Origin: Betaproteobacteria bacterium
GTDB taxonomy: Bacteria; Pseudomonadota; Gammaproteobacteria; Burkholderiales; Ga0077523
Length of the DNA: 64,000 nucleotides
NCBI GenBank assembly: GCA_016713305.1
Contig: JADJPK010000004.1
Location: forward strand, 806,001 to 870,000
Direction of reading: 5' to 3'
Positions 44,792 to 52,482 of the stretch are shown one piece after another. A model generated the notes under the pieces. It saw only the letters and a list, made by a program, of their open reading frames with translations. It ran no database searches and was not told the DNA's origin. Positions within the stretch are counted from its first letter, which is position 1; each line of letters starts with the position of its first letter. A program made the position numbers and the translations under genes.

Positions 44792-44836
44792 TCTTTCGCA
44801 AGATTTCGCAGTACCATGCGAATCCTTGCGAAAGAA
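44791..44836. promoter_or_regulatory. Long inverted repeat, probable operator between divergent genes
   Basis: Two 20-base arms (44791-44810 and 44817-44836) match in 18 of 20 positions as an inverted repeat around a 6-base centre. Each arm carries TTCTTTCGCAAG at its outer end and TTCGCA at its inner end. It fills most of the 55-base gap between the divergent start codons at 44791 (minus) and 44847 (plus). A palindrome of this size and place is best read as a regulator binding site controlling both genes. Confidence 0.75.
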
Positions 44837-44846
44837 AGGCGGCTCC

Positions 44847-45866
44847 ATGGGATCCCCGGACCAGTCCGAACGCACCCGTCATCTGCGGCGCAGCGTGTTC
44901 GAGGCATTGCACCGCGGACGCGAGCGCCACGACGGAAGGCTGTCCCGGCTGCTGCTCGCCGTGGAGATCCCGGCCTCGCGCGAAGGGCTCACCAAGGACG
45001 ACTTCTATCGGGCTGCCCGGGAGGAAACGCTCGAGCAGCTGAGCGCATCCAAGTTGAGCCGGCTGCTGACCGTGCTGGAAGGCGCCGGCTTCGTAGAAGC
45101 GCAACCGGACGCTCCATCGGGACTGCAGAGGGCGATCGGCGCCTTGTCGCGAGTGACCCGCGCCCCCGAGAGATTCCGGCGCGCCCTGCCCAGGTCCATG
45201 TTCTGCCTGCGCAGGAGCTATCTCGTGCCGCACCAGGTGAACGTGTCGTTCGTGGAGATGACCGCGGACGAGCTGATGCTGCGTTACCGCGAAACCCGCG
45301 CGGGCAGCCTCGGCGCCGCGAGCCAGCGTGCCGTGCTGGAAGGAACGATCCTCCACCACGACGATCTCGATGACGTCTACTACGTGATCGGGCTCACCGA
45401 GTACCGCACGAGCTTTGCCGTGGAGGAAGCCACAAGCGTGCGCGCCAACCTGGTCGTCCTGTCGATCCTGCGGCAGTGCGATGCCGCTTCCTTCGCGGCA
45501 TTCCAGGGCATTCACCTGGGGGTGCTGCCGGAGAACAATCCGCAGCATCACGCCGCGCCGTATGCCGCGCGCCTGCTGATGATCGAGACGTCGCGGACAC
45601 TGGCGCAGGCGGCGCAGGCGGGACTGATCCAGAATCATCCCGTCGCGTCCCTGGATGCCCATCCTGGCTGGACCGCCGCCGAACGGCGCCTGCTGCGGAG
45701 GTATTCCATCGAGGCGGTCTCCAACGAACCGGAACCGGACTACGGTCTGCTGATTGCCTCGGGCGCCGGTCAGGGCGGGAAAGCGGGCAAGCCGCGCGAC
45801 GAAACAGGCGCCAGGATGGCGAACAGGGAGATCACCCATGCGGTGGGAAGGCGGAAGGCGAAGTGA
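44847..45866 (+). CDS. Unrecognised protein, possible winged-helix regulator
   Basis: A 339-residue protein I do not recognise. The start at 44847 (MGSPDQSERTRHLRRSVFEA) has AAAGGCGG upstream. The stretch LSASKLSRLLTVLEGAGFVE near residue 63 reads like the recognition and wing part of a winged-helix domain. That would suit a regulator acting at the palindrome ten bases upstream; this is inference. The middle (YRETRAGSLGAASQRAVLEG, HHDDLDDVYYVIGLTEYRTS) has no motif I can place. There is no signal peptide or membrane segment. Its 3' end overlaps the start of the metallopeptidase gene by 29 bases. Confidence 0.6.
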   Translation: MGSPDQSERTRHLRRSVFEALHRGRERHDGRLSRLLLAVEIPASREGLTKDDFYRAAREETLEQLSASKLSRLLTVLEGAGFVEAQPDAPSGLQRAIGALSRVTRAPERFRRALPRSMFCLRRSYLVPHQVNVSFVEMTADELMLRYRETRAGSLGAASQRAVLEGTILHHDDLDDVYYVIGLTEYRTSFAVEEATSVRANLVVLSILRQCDAASFAAFQGIHLGVLPENNPQHHAAPYAARLLMIETSRTLAQAAQAGLIQNHPVASLDAHPGWTAAERRLLRRYSIEAVSNEPEPDYGLLIASGAGQGGKAGKPRDETGARMANREITHAVGRRKAK

Positions 45867-46698
45867 CAATGTCGAGGACCGGCGCGGCCTGCCGCTGGGC
45901 AGGGGCGCGATCGGCGGCGGCATCGGCGTCGTCGTGGTCGCAGTGATCGCGATGTTCCTCGGGATAGACCCGCGCATCGTGCTCGAAGGCGCGAGCCGGA
46001 TGGCACCTCCGCCCTCGGAGACCGCGCGGGGACCCGTACGGACCGATCCCGCCGAGGAGAGACTCAAGGATTTCGTGTCGGTGGTGCTGGCGGACACCGA
46101 AGACACCTGGACCGGAATCTTCGCCGGGGGCAACGCCCGTTACGAGGCGCCGCGGCTGGTGCTCTTCACCGGCGCCGTCCAATCCGCATGCGGCAGCGCC
46201 AAGGCTGCGATGGGTCCGTTCTATTGCCCCGGCGACCGGCGCGTGTACATCGATCTCTCGTTCTACCGGGACATGAGCCAGAAGCTCGGCGCTCCGGGCG
46301 ATTTCGCCCAGGCCTACGTGATAGCCCACGAGGTCGGGCACCACGTCCAGAATCTCCTGGGTATCGCGGAGAAGGTGCAGGCGGCGCGGGCACGCGCCGA
46401 TGAAACGCGCGCCAATCAGCTTTCGGTGCGCATGGAACTTCAGGCGGACTGCTTTGCCGGCATCTGGGCGCACCATGCCGACCGCTCGCGGCAGATTCTG
46501 GAGTCGGGCGATATCGAGGAAGGCCTGAACGCGGCGGCGGCGATCGGCGACGACCGGCTGCAGCGCCGTTCACAGGGCTACGTGGTGCCGGAGAGCTTCA
46601 CGCACGGCAGTTCGGAGCAGCGCGTGCGCTGGTTCCGCAAAGGGCTGGAGGATGGAACGCTCAAGGCGTGCGACACGTTCTCGCGTTCCGCCCAATAG
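45838..46698 (+). CDS. YpfJ-family neutral zinc metallopeptidase, membrane-anchored
   Basis: A 286-residue member of the family known as KPN_02809 or YpfJ. The start at 45838 gives the canonical opening MRWEGGRRSDNVEDRRG. A membrane helix follows at about 23-42 and the catalytic domain is extracytoplasmic. The zinc motif is HEVGHHVQ (H164, E165, H168), with the family signatures GAVQSACGSAKAAMGPFYCP and RMELQADCFAGIWA, where the glutamate is probably the third ligand. The substrate is unknown. The gene overlaps the upstream unknown gene by 29 bases, so the two are probably cotranscribed. Confidence 0.9.
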   Translation: MRWEGGRRSDNVEDRRGLPLGRGAIGGGIGVVVVAVIAMFLGIDPRIVLEGASRMAPPPSETARGPVRTDPAEERLKDFVSVVLADTEDTWTGIFAGGNARYEAPRLVLFTGAVQSACGSAKAAMGPFYCPGDRRVYIDLSFYRDMSQKLGAPGDFAQAYVIAHEVGHHVQNLLGIAEKVQAARARADETRANQLSVRMELQADCFAGIWAHHADRSRQILESGDIEEGLNAAAAIGDDRLQRRSQGYVVPESFTHGSSEQRVRWFRKGLEDGTLKACDTFSRSAQ

Positions 46699-46711
46699 AG
46701 AGGCGGGCGCC

Positions 46712-47386
46712 TCAGGTGTCCTGCATCCGGCGCTTGGCCAGCGCCCGCCGGACGGAGTCCACGTTGTCGGATACGCCCACCAGATTGGGATTCAGTGCCA
46801 GCGCGCGTTGAAAGTAGGCAAGCGCGCTCTCGAGCCTGCCGCGCCGGGTCTCGATCAAACCGTAGCCCGAAAGAGCGCCGAAATGCAGCGGATTGAGCGC
46901 GAGGACCTCGTCGCAGTCCCGGGCCGACGCATCCAGTTCGCCGAGCAGGAACAGCGCGGTCGCCCGCTTGTTCCAGCCTTCTGCGAAGGCCGGGGCGCGC
47001 TCGATGATCCGGGTGAACGTGGCGACAGCCGCCTTGAGATTGCCGTTGGCCATCTCCTCCGCGCCCTGTTCGAACAGAAGATCGGTCTGGGCATCGCCCG
47101 ACCGGCTCCAGATCGCCCAGATGGACCGCTGCGCGATGGCGCGAACGAGTTCGTCGTCATCCCGCAGTGACTCGATCAGGGCGGGGACGTCGTCCATTTC
47201 GCCGGAGCTGCCCAGACCCAGGGAGGACTTGCGGCGAACTTCCACATCAGGGGCACGCAGGCCTTCCAGGGCCTCGGTCCGGGAGACCGTCCCCGCGCCG
47301 ACATCCGCACCCATCACCGGAGCGAGTTGAAACGTGAGTGCAAGCGCGATGGCTGCACAGAGACGCAACGCGCTGCCCGCCCCCAT
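46712..47386 (-). CDS. Exported HEAT/TPR-repeat protein
   Basis: A 224-residue protein starting MGAGSALRLCAAIALALTFQ, a signal peptide ending near VMGAD (residue 27). Residues about 38-95 look like HEAT-type helices (EALEGLRAPDVEVRRKSSLG, VPALIESLRDDDELVRAIAQ). Residues about 100-215 contain TPR repeats (AVATFTRIIERAPAFAEGWN, DCDEVLALNPLHFGALSGYG, ALAYFQRALALNPNLVGVSD). Such proteins are scaffolds for protein contact; the partner is unknown. Its start lies inside the 3' end of the aminotransferase gene (73-base overlap), which is unusual. Confidence 0.8.
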   Translation of the reverse strand: MGAGSALRLCAAIALALTFQLAPVMGADVGAGTVSRTEALEGLRAPDVEVRRKSSLGLGSSGEMDDVPALIESLRDDDELVRAIAQRSIWAIWSRSGDAQTDLLFEQGAEEMANGNLKAAVATFTRIIERAPAFAEGWNKRATALFLLGELDASARDCDEVLALNPLHFGALSGYGLIETRRGRLESALAYFQRALALNPNLVGVSDNVDSVRRALAKRRMQDT

Positions 47387-48588
47387 GGTAACGCTGCAAC
47401 CCGGGGAAGCGCGGAGGGACGCCTGGCCGCCGCAAGAAACTCCAGCGCTGCGCGCACGCCTTCCTTCGTGATGGGTACGCCGGACAGATCCAGGCCCATT
47501 TCCACACCCGCCAGCGTGCCTGCCAGCGTGAGATCGTTGAAATCGCCCAGGTGGCCGATGCGGAACACCGACCCGGCCAGCTTGCCCAGTCCCGTGCCGA
47601 GCGAAAGATCGAAGTGTTCGAGGATCAGCGCACGGATGCGATCCGCGTCATGTCCCTGCGGAAGCACCACGGCCGTCAGTGCGCTGCTGTATTCGGCAGG
47701 GTCGGCGCAGAGCACCTCCAGTCCCCACGCCCGCACGGCGCGCCGGGTTGCCTCGGCGTGGCGGTCGTGACGCGCAAACACGTTCTCGAGACCTTCTTCC
47801 ATCAGCATGACGATCGCCTCGCGCAAGCCGTAGAGAAGATTGGTCGCGGGGGTGTACGGGAACCAGCCGCTGCGGTTGGAGGCGAGCATCTCCTCCCACG
47901 ACCAGTACGAGCGCGGCATACCTGAAGAGCGCGATGCCGCCAGCGCCTTCTGGCTGATGCCGTTGAACGACAGGCCCGGCGGCAGCATGAGCCCCTTCTG
48001 CGAACCGGCGACCGTCACGTCGACACCCCATTCGTCCTGCCGGTAGTCGATCGAACCGAGCGAGGAGATCGTGTCCACCATGAAGAGCGCGGGATGCCCC
48101 GCCGCATCGATCGCGCCGCGAATCTCGGGGATGCGCGACGTCACGCCGGTGGACGTCTCGTTGTGAACGACGCACACGGCCTTGATGTCCCGCTCGCGGT
48201 CGTCGGCCAGTCGTGCCTCGATCTGCCGCGGGTCGGCGCCGTGGCGCCAGTCCCCTGGCAAGAATTCCACGACGAGACCCAGACGGCCGGCGAGATTGCG
48301 CCAGAGCGACGCGAACTGTCCGGTCTCCGCCATCAGCACGCGGTCGCCGGGCGACAGCGTGTTGACCAGCGCGGCTTCCCAGGCCCCGGTCCCGGAAGCG
48401 GGATAGATGACGACCGGACCGCGCGTGCCGAAGATGGGCTTGAGACCGTCGAGCACCTCGCGCGCGAGACGGTTGAAGTCGGGACCGCGGTGATCGATCG
48501 TGGGCCGGTCGATGGCACGCAGCACGCGGTCCGGAACGTTGGTGGGGCCGGGAATCTGCAGGAAGTGACGGCCGGCGCGGTGTGTCAT
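47314..48588 (-). CDS. Serine-glyoxylate aminotransferase family protein
   Basis: PLP-dependent class V aminotransferase of the SgaA / alanine-glyoxylate group, 424 residues. The opening RHFLQIPGPTNVPDRVLRAI and DRPTIDHRGPDF are diagnostic. VIYPASGTGAWEAALVNTLS and LFMVDTISSLGSIDY follow, and the PLP lysine is K198 in VAGSQKGLMLPPGLSF. The family converts glyoxylate to glycine with serine or alanine as donor. The last 35 or so residues (after EFLAAARRP) are not family-like and overlap the next gene. It is divergent from a 2-hydroxyacid dehydrogenase, 56 bases away, which could supply a 2-keto acid. Confidence 0.9.
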   Translation of the reverse strand: MTHRAGRHFLQIPGPTNVPDRVLRAIDRPTIDHRGPDFNRLAREVLDGLKPIFGTRGPVVIYPASGTGAWEAALVNTLSPGDRVLMAETGQFASLWRNLAGRLGLVVEFLPGDWRHGADPRQIEARLADDRERDIKAVCVVHNETSTGVTSRIPEIRGAIDAAGHPALFMVDTISSLGSIDYRQDEWGVDVTVAGSQKGLMLPPGLSFNGISQKALAASRSSGMPRSYWSWEEMLASNRSGWFPYTPATNLLYGLREAIVMLMEEGLENVFARHDRHAEATRRAVRAWGLEVLCADPAEYSSALTAVVLPQGHDADRIRALILEHFDLSLGTGLGKLAGSVFRIGHLGDFNDLTLAGTLAGVEMGLDLSGVPITKEGVRAALEFLAAARRPSALPRVAALPWGRAARCVSVQPSRLHSRFNSLR

Positions 48589-48644
48589 GGCGCGCTCCTG
48601 GAAGTGCTTGGAAGGATCGGTCGCAGAGTATCATCCGAATCCCC

Positions 48645-51557
48645 ATGAATGCACCGCATCCGCTCGTCCGCACCGTCCTTCCCGGCGACAGCGCGCTGGC
48701 CGCGCGGCTGCGCCGCGCCATCGAAGGCGACGTGCTGTTCGATGCGGGCAGCCGCGGCCGCTACTCCACCGACGCCTCGATCTACCAGATCGAACCCCTG
48801 GGCGTCGTGGTGCCCAGGACGGAGACAGACGTGCTCGCGGCGCTGGAGATCGCGCGGGAGGCGGGCGTGCCCGTCCTGCCGCGAGGCGGCGGCACGTCGC
48901 AGTGCGGACAGACCGTGGGCGCGGCGCTGGTCATCGACACCTCCAAGCATCTCAACCGGCTGATCGAGGTCGACCCTGTGGCACGCACGGCGTGCGTCGA
49001 ACCCGGTCTCGTTCTCGATCACCTGAACGCGCAGCTGCGCAGCCACAAGCTGTGGTATCCGGTGGACGTGTCGACGTCCGCCCAGGCCACGCTCGGCGGC
49101 ATGGCCGGCAACAACTCGTGCGGTGCCCGCTCCATCCGCTACGGCAACATGGTGCACAACGTCCTCGGCATCGAGGCCTGGCTGGCGGACGGCACCGCCT
49201 GCCGCTTCGGTCCGGGTGACGAGGCGGAGGCAGGGCCCGCGCGCTTTCGCGAGATCGTGGAGGGCATCCATTCCATCGCGCGCAGGGAGGCGGCCGAGAT
49301 CGAGGCGCGCTGGCCCAAGGTGCTCCGCCGCGTGCAGGGCTACAACCTCGACATGGTGCAGCCGCACCTGCCGCACAACCTCGCGCATCTGCTGGTCGGC
49401 TCGGAGGGTACGCTCGCCTGGTTCCGCCGTCTGGAACTGAAACTCGCGCCCATTCCTGCCCACAAGGTCCTCGGCGTCGCGCACTTCCCGTCGTTCCACC
49501 AGGCCATGGCGCTCACGCAGGAGATCGTGAAGCTCGATCCCGAAGCGGTGGAGCTGGTGGACCGGACGATGATCGGCCTCGCGCGCGAGCACGCCGAATT
49601 CAGGCCTGTGGTGGAGCGGTTCTTCCTGGGCCAGCCCGACGCGATCCTGCTCGTGGAGTTCGCGGGCGAAGACGGCGCCGCTCCACGTGCGAAGCTCGAT
49701 CGTCTCGAAGAGCTGCTGGCGGATCTGGGCGTGCCCGAGGCCGTCGTGAAGGTGACGGACGCGGCGCAGCAGCGAGCCATCTGGGAAGTGCGCAAGGCCG
49801 GCCTCAACATCATGATGTCGATGAAGGGCGACGGCAAACCGGTCTCCTTCATCGAGGACTGCGCCGTTCCGCTCGAGCACCTGGCCGAGTACACCCGCAG
49901 CATCGACGAGATCTTCGCGCGGCACGGCACACGCGGCACCTGGTATGCGCATGCTTCGGTGGGGACATTGCACGTGCGCCCCGTGCTGAACATGAAGACC
50001 GATGGCGCAGAGAAGATGCGGGCCATCGCGGAGGAGGCCTGTGCGCTGGTGCGCCGCTTCAAGGGAGCCTACTCCGGCGAACACGGCGACGGGCTCGTCC
50101 GCTCCGAGTGGATCGAGCCGATCCTCGGTTCGCGGCTCGCCGCCGCCCTCGGCGAGATCAAGGATCTCTTCGATCCCGGCGGACTGTTCAATCCCAGCAA
50201 GATCGTGCGTCCGCCCAGGATGGACGACCGCTCGATGTTCCGCTTCAAGCCGGGTTACCGGTTCCTTTCCGGGGAGACCGCGCTGGACTGGTCGGAGTGG
50301 GGCGGTCTGGGGGGAGCGGTGGAGATGTGCAACAACAACGGCCACTGCCGCAAGTTCGATGCGGGGACCATGTGCCCGTCCTACCGGGTGACGCGTGACG
50401 AGCAGCACCTGACCCGCGGCCGTGCCAACACCCTTCGTCTCGCCCTGTCGGGGCAGCTCGGTGACGACGCCCAGACCGCGCACGCGCTGGCGGAGGCGAT
50501 GTCGCTGTGCGTGGGCTGCAAGGGGTGCAAGCGCGAATGTCCGACGGGCGTGGACATGGCAAGACTCAAGATCGAATGGCGCCACCAGCGCAACCGCGCC
50601 ACGCCACCCGATCTGCGGGACGGCCTCGTCGCGCACCTGCCCCGCTACGCGCCCATGGCGGCGCGTTTCCCGCTGCTGGCCAACGCCCAGCGCTGGCTTC
50701 CCGGCGCAGCGCTGCTCCTGGAGAAAGCGGTCGGGCTCTCGGCACGCCGCCCGCTGCCGCGCTGGCGTCCGGACGTGTTCAGGGACCAGGAGGCCGCCGG
50801 TGCCGGCCAGAGTCCTGAGCGGGCGGTCGTCCTGTTCGCGGACACCTTCAACCGGTATTTCGAGCCGGAGAATCTTCGTGCGGCTCTGCGCGTACTGCGT
50901 GCACTGGGTTACGCGGTCGAGGTGGCCGCCGCCCCGCAAGGCGAAAGGCCGCTGTGTTGCGGACGGACCTACCTCACGACCGGGTTCGTGGACCAGGCAA
51001 AGGCGGAAGCGGTCCGGCTGCTCGAGGCATTGCGTCCGGCACTCGACCGCGGCCTGCCCGTCGTGGGTCTCGAGCCTTCGTGCCTGTTCACCCTCGTCGA
51101 CGAATACACGGTGCTGGGTCTTGGCGCGGAGGCAGGCAGGCTCGCCCTGCTGGCCACCACGTTCGAAGAGTTCCTGGTGCGCGAACACGAAGCGGACCGG
51201 ATCGCTGCAGCCTGGACGCCCGTGCCGCGGGCGGCCCTGGTGCATGGTCACTGTCACCAGAAGGCGTTCGGCGCTTTCGACGCCGTAAGACGGGTGCTGT
51301 CGTGGGTGCCGGAACTGCAGGTGTCCGTCGTGGAATCGAGCTGCTGCGGCATGGCGGGAAGCTTCGGCTACGAATCGGAGCACGAGGCAGTGTCGCGAGC
51401 GATGGGGGAGGCCGCGCTGCTCCCGGCGGTGCGCAAGGCCGACGCGAACTGCCTCGTCGTCGCAGACGGCACGAGCTGCCGTCATCAGATCGCCGATGGC
51501 GCCGGCAGACAGGCCTGGCACGTCGCGCGGGTGCTGGAGCTCGCGTTGCCAGGCTGA
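48645..51557 (+). CDS. FAD-linked D-2-hydroxyacid dehydrogenase fused to Fe-S/CCG domains
   Basis: A 970-residue fusion resembling YdiJ (D-2-hydroxyglutarate dehydrogenase) and D-lactate dehydrogenases. The FAD-binding PCMH domain shows PVLPRGGGTSQCGQTVGAAL and GGMAGNNSCGARSIRYGNMV. The FAD-oxidase C-terminal domain ends GEHGDGLVRSEWIEPILGSR. Fe-S sites are CNNNGHCRKFDAGTMCPSYR and CVGCKGCKRECPTGVDMARL. The last third has cysteine-rich CCG motifs (LCCGRTYLTTGF, SSCCGMAGSFGYE) as in GlpC/LldE-type subunits. It would oxidise a D-2-hydroxyacid and pass electrons to the quinone pool. The start at 48645 (MNAPHPLVRTVLPGDSALAA) faces the divergent aminotransferase gene. Confidence 0.9.
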   Translation: MNAPHPLVRTVLPGDSALAARLRRAIEGDVLFDAGSRGRYSTDASIYQIEPLGVVVPRTETDVLAALEIAREAGVPVLPRGGGTSQCGQTVGAALVIDTSKHLNRLIEVDPVARTACVEPGLVLDHLNAQLRSHKLWYPVDVSTSAQATLGGMAGNNSCGARSIRYGNMVHNVLGIEAWLADGTACRFGPGDEAEAGPARFREIVEGIHSIARREAAEIEARWPKVLRRVQGYNLDMVQPHLPHNLAHLLVGSEGTLAWFRRLELKLAPIPAHKVLGVAHFPSFHQAMALTQEIVKLDPEAVELVDRTMIGLAREHAEFRPVVERFFLGQPDAILLVEFAGEDGAAPRAKLDRLEELLADLGVPEAVVKVTDAAQQRAIWEVRKAGLNIMMSMKGDGKPVSFIEDCAVPLEHLAEYTRSIDEIFARHGTRGTWYAHASVGTLHVRPVLNMKTDGAEKMRAIAEEACALVRRFKGAYSGEHGDGLVRSEWIEPILGSRLAAALGEIKDLFDPGGLFNPSKIVRPPRMDDRSMFRFKPGYRFLSGETALDWSEWGGLGGAVEMCNNNGHCRKFDAGTMCPSYRVTRDEQHLTRGRANTLRLALSGQLGDDAQTAHALAEAMSLCVGCKGCKRECPTGVDMARLKIEWRHQRNRATPPDLRDGLVAHLPRYAPMAARFPLLANAQRWLPGAALLLEKAVGLSARRPLPRWRPDVFRDQEAAGAGQSPERAVVLFADTFNRYFEPENLRAALRVLRALGYAVEVAAAPQGERPLCCGRTYLTTGFVDQAKAEAVRLLEALRPALDRGLPVVGLEPSCLFTLVDEYTVLGLGAEAGRLALLATTFEEFLVREHEADRIAAAWTPVPRAALVHGHCHQKAFGAFDAVRRVLSWVPELQVSVVESSCCGMAGSFGYESEHEAVSRAMGEAALLPAVRKADANCLVVADGTSCRHQIADGAGRQAWHVARVLELALPG

Positions 51558-51613
51558 CCGCGGCGCGGTCGCGCACATCCATCACACATTCCCCCGGGGA
51601 GAGGAAATCGAAC

Positions 51614-52090
51614 ATGTCCGACAGCGCAGTCTCCGACTGGAAATTCCACGGCGTGCGCGTCGTCAATGGCGCGGACCTGGATGTCAACACGCCTCAGACG
51701 CAAGGGATGAACCGTGCCGCTGCCATCACCCACGCTCGCTGCGGTGCCGAGAAGCTGTGGGCCGGCACGGTGGTGATCCACGCCAAGGCCAAGACCGGCG
51801 CCCATCACCATGGTCCGGTGGAAAGCGTGATCTACGTGGTGAGCGGCAAGGCGCGCATGCGCTGGGGAGACAAGCTCGAATTCACGGCGGAAGCCGGGCC
51901 GGGCGATTTCATCTATGTGCCGCCGTTCGTGCCGCACCAGGAGATCAACGCGTCGGATACCGAGCCGCTGTCGTGCGTGCTGTGCCGCAGCGGCCAGGAT
52001 CCCGTCGTGGTGAACCTCGACATCCCGGTCGTGGAACAGCCCGAGACGGTGCACTGGGTGGACGACCTCCATAGCGCGCCGAAAGCCTGA
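51614..52090 (+). CDS. Cupin domain protein
   Basis: A 158-residue single-domain cupin starting MSDSAVSDWKFHGVRVVNGA. The metal-binding motif is AHHHGPVESVIYVVSGKARM (histidine cluster and glutamate), and the second cupin motif is PGDFIYVPPFVPHQEINA. The function is unknown; small cupins of this type act as isomerases, dioxygenases or sensors. The ATG at 51614 follows a GGGGAGAGG-type ribosome-binding site. Four bases separate it from the next gene, so the two are probably cotranscribed. Confidence 0.85.
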   Translation: MSDSAVSDWKFHGVRVVNGADLDVNTPQTQGMNRAAAITHARCGAEKLWAGTVVIHAKAKTGAHHHGPVESVIYVVSGKARMRWGDKLEFTAEAGPGDFIYVPPFVPHQEINASDTEPLSCVLCRSGQDPVVVNLDIPVVEQPETVHWVDDLHSAPKA

Positions 52091-52094
52091 CGCC

Positions 52095-52451
52095 ATGATC
52101 CGGGTGCTGGGCATCGCCAACTGCGACACGGTCAAGAAGGCCCGGGCGTGGCTGGACGCGCACGGCATCGCCTACGAGTTCGTCGACTTCAAGAAGACGC
52201 CGCCTGCGCGGGAAGCGATCGAACGCTGGTGCGAACGTCTGGGTGCCGACACGGTCGTGAACCGTCGCGGCACCACCTGGCGGAAACTCGAGGCCGCAGT
52301 CCAGGCTCGAGCCGACACGCCCGCCGGCGCGGTCGCGCTGCTCCTCGCGCACCCCTCCGCTATCAAGCGTCCCGTCGTCGAGAGCGGAAACGAAGTATGG
52401 GTGGGATTCGACGAGGCCACCTTCGCACGCCGTCTCGGCGTGCACGATTGA
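52095..52451 (+). CDS. ArsC/Spx-like protein (YffB family)
   Basis: A 118-residue thioredoxin-fold protein of the ArsC/Spx/MgsR superfamily. It has one cysteine in the active-site position (IANCDTVKKARAWL), the family FVDFKKTPP segment, NRRGTTWRKL and AIKRPVVES. The single cysteine and the short length fit the YffB group, proposed to act on glutathione-linked thiols rather than as a true arsenate reductase. No arsenic resistance genes are nearby. Confidence 0.87.
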   Translation: MIRVLGIANCDTVKKARAWLDAHGIAYEFVDFKKTPPAREAIERWCERLGADTVVNRRGTTWRKLEAAVQARADTPAGAVALLLAHPSAIKRPVVESGNEVWVGFDEATFARRLGVHD

Positions 52452-52482
52452 AACCGCCATCACGGCGATGAACGGAGGCAGG

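Noticed and set aside
48585..51578. Open minus-strand frame of 997 codons opposite the FAD/Fe-S dehydrogenase
   Set aside because: It mirrors a real gene in GC-rich DNA, and the translation is rich in His, Arg and Gly with no recognisable motif. The plus-strand protein has complete domain motifs.
52095..52451. Arsenate reductase for arsenic resistance
   Set aside because: The protein has the single-cysteine YffB form and no arsenic genes are nearby, so a resistance role is not supported.
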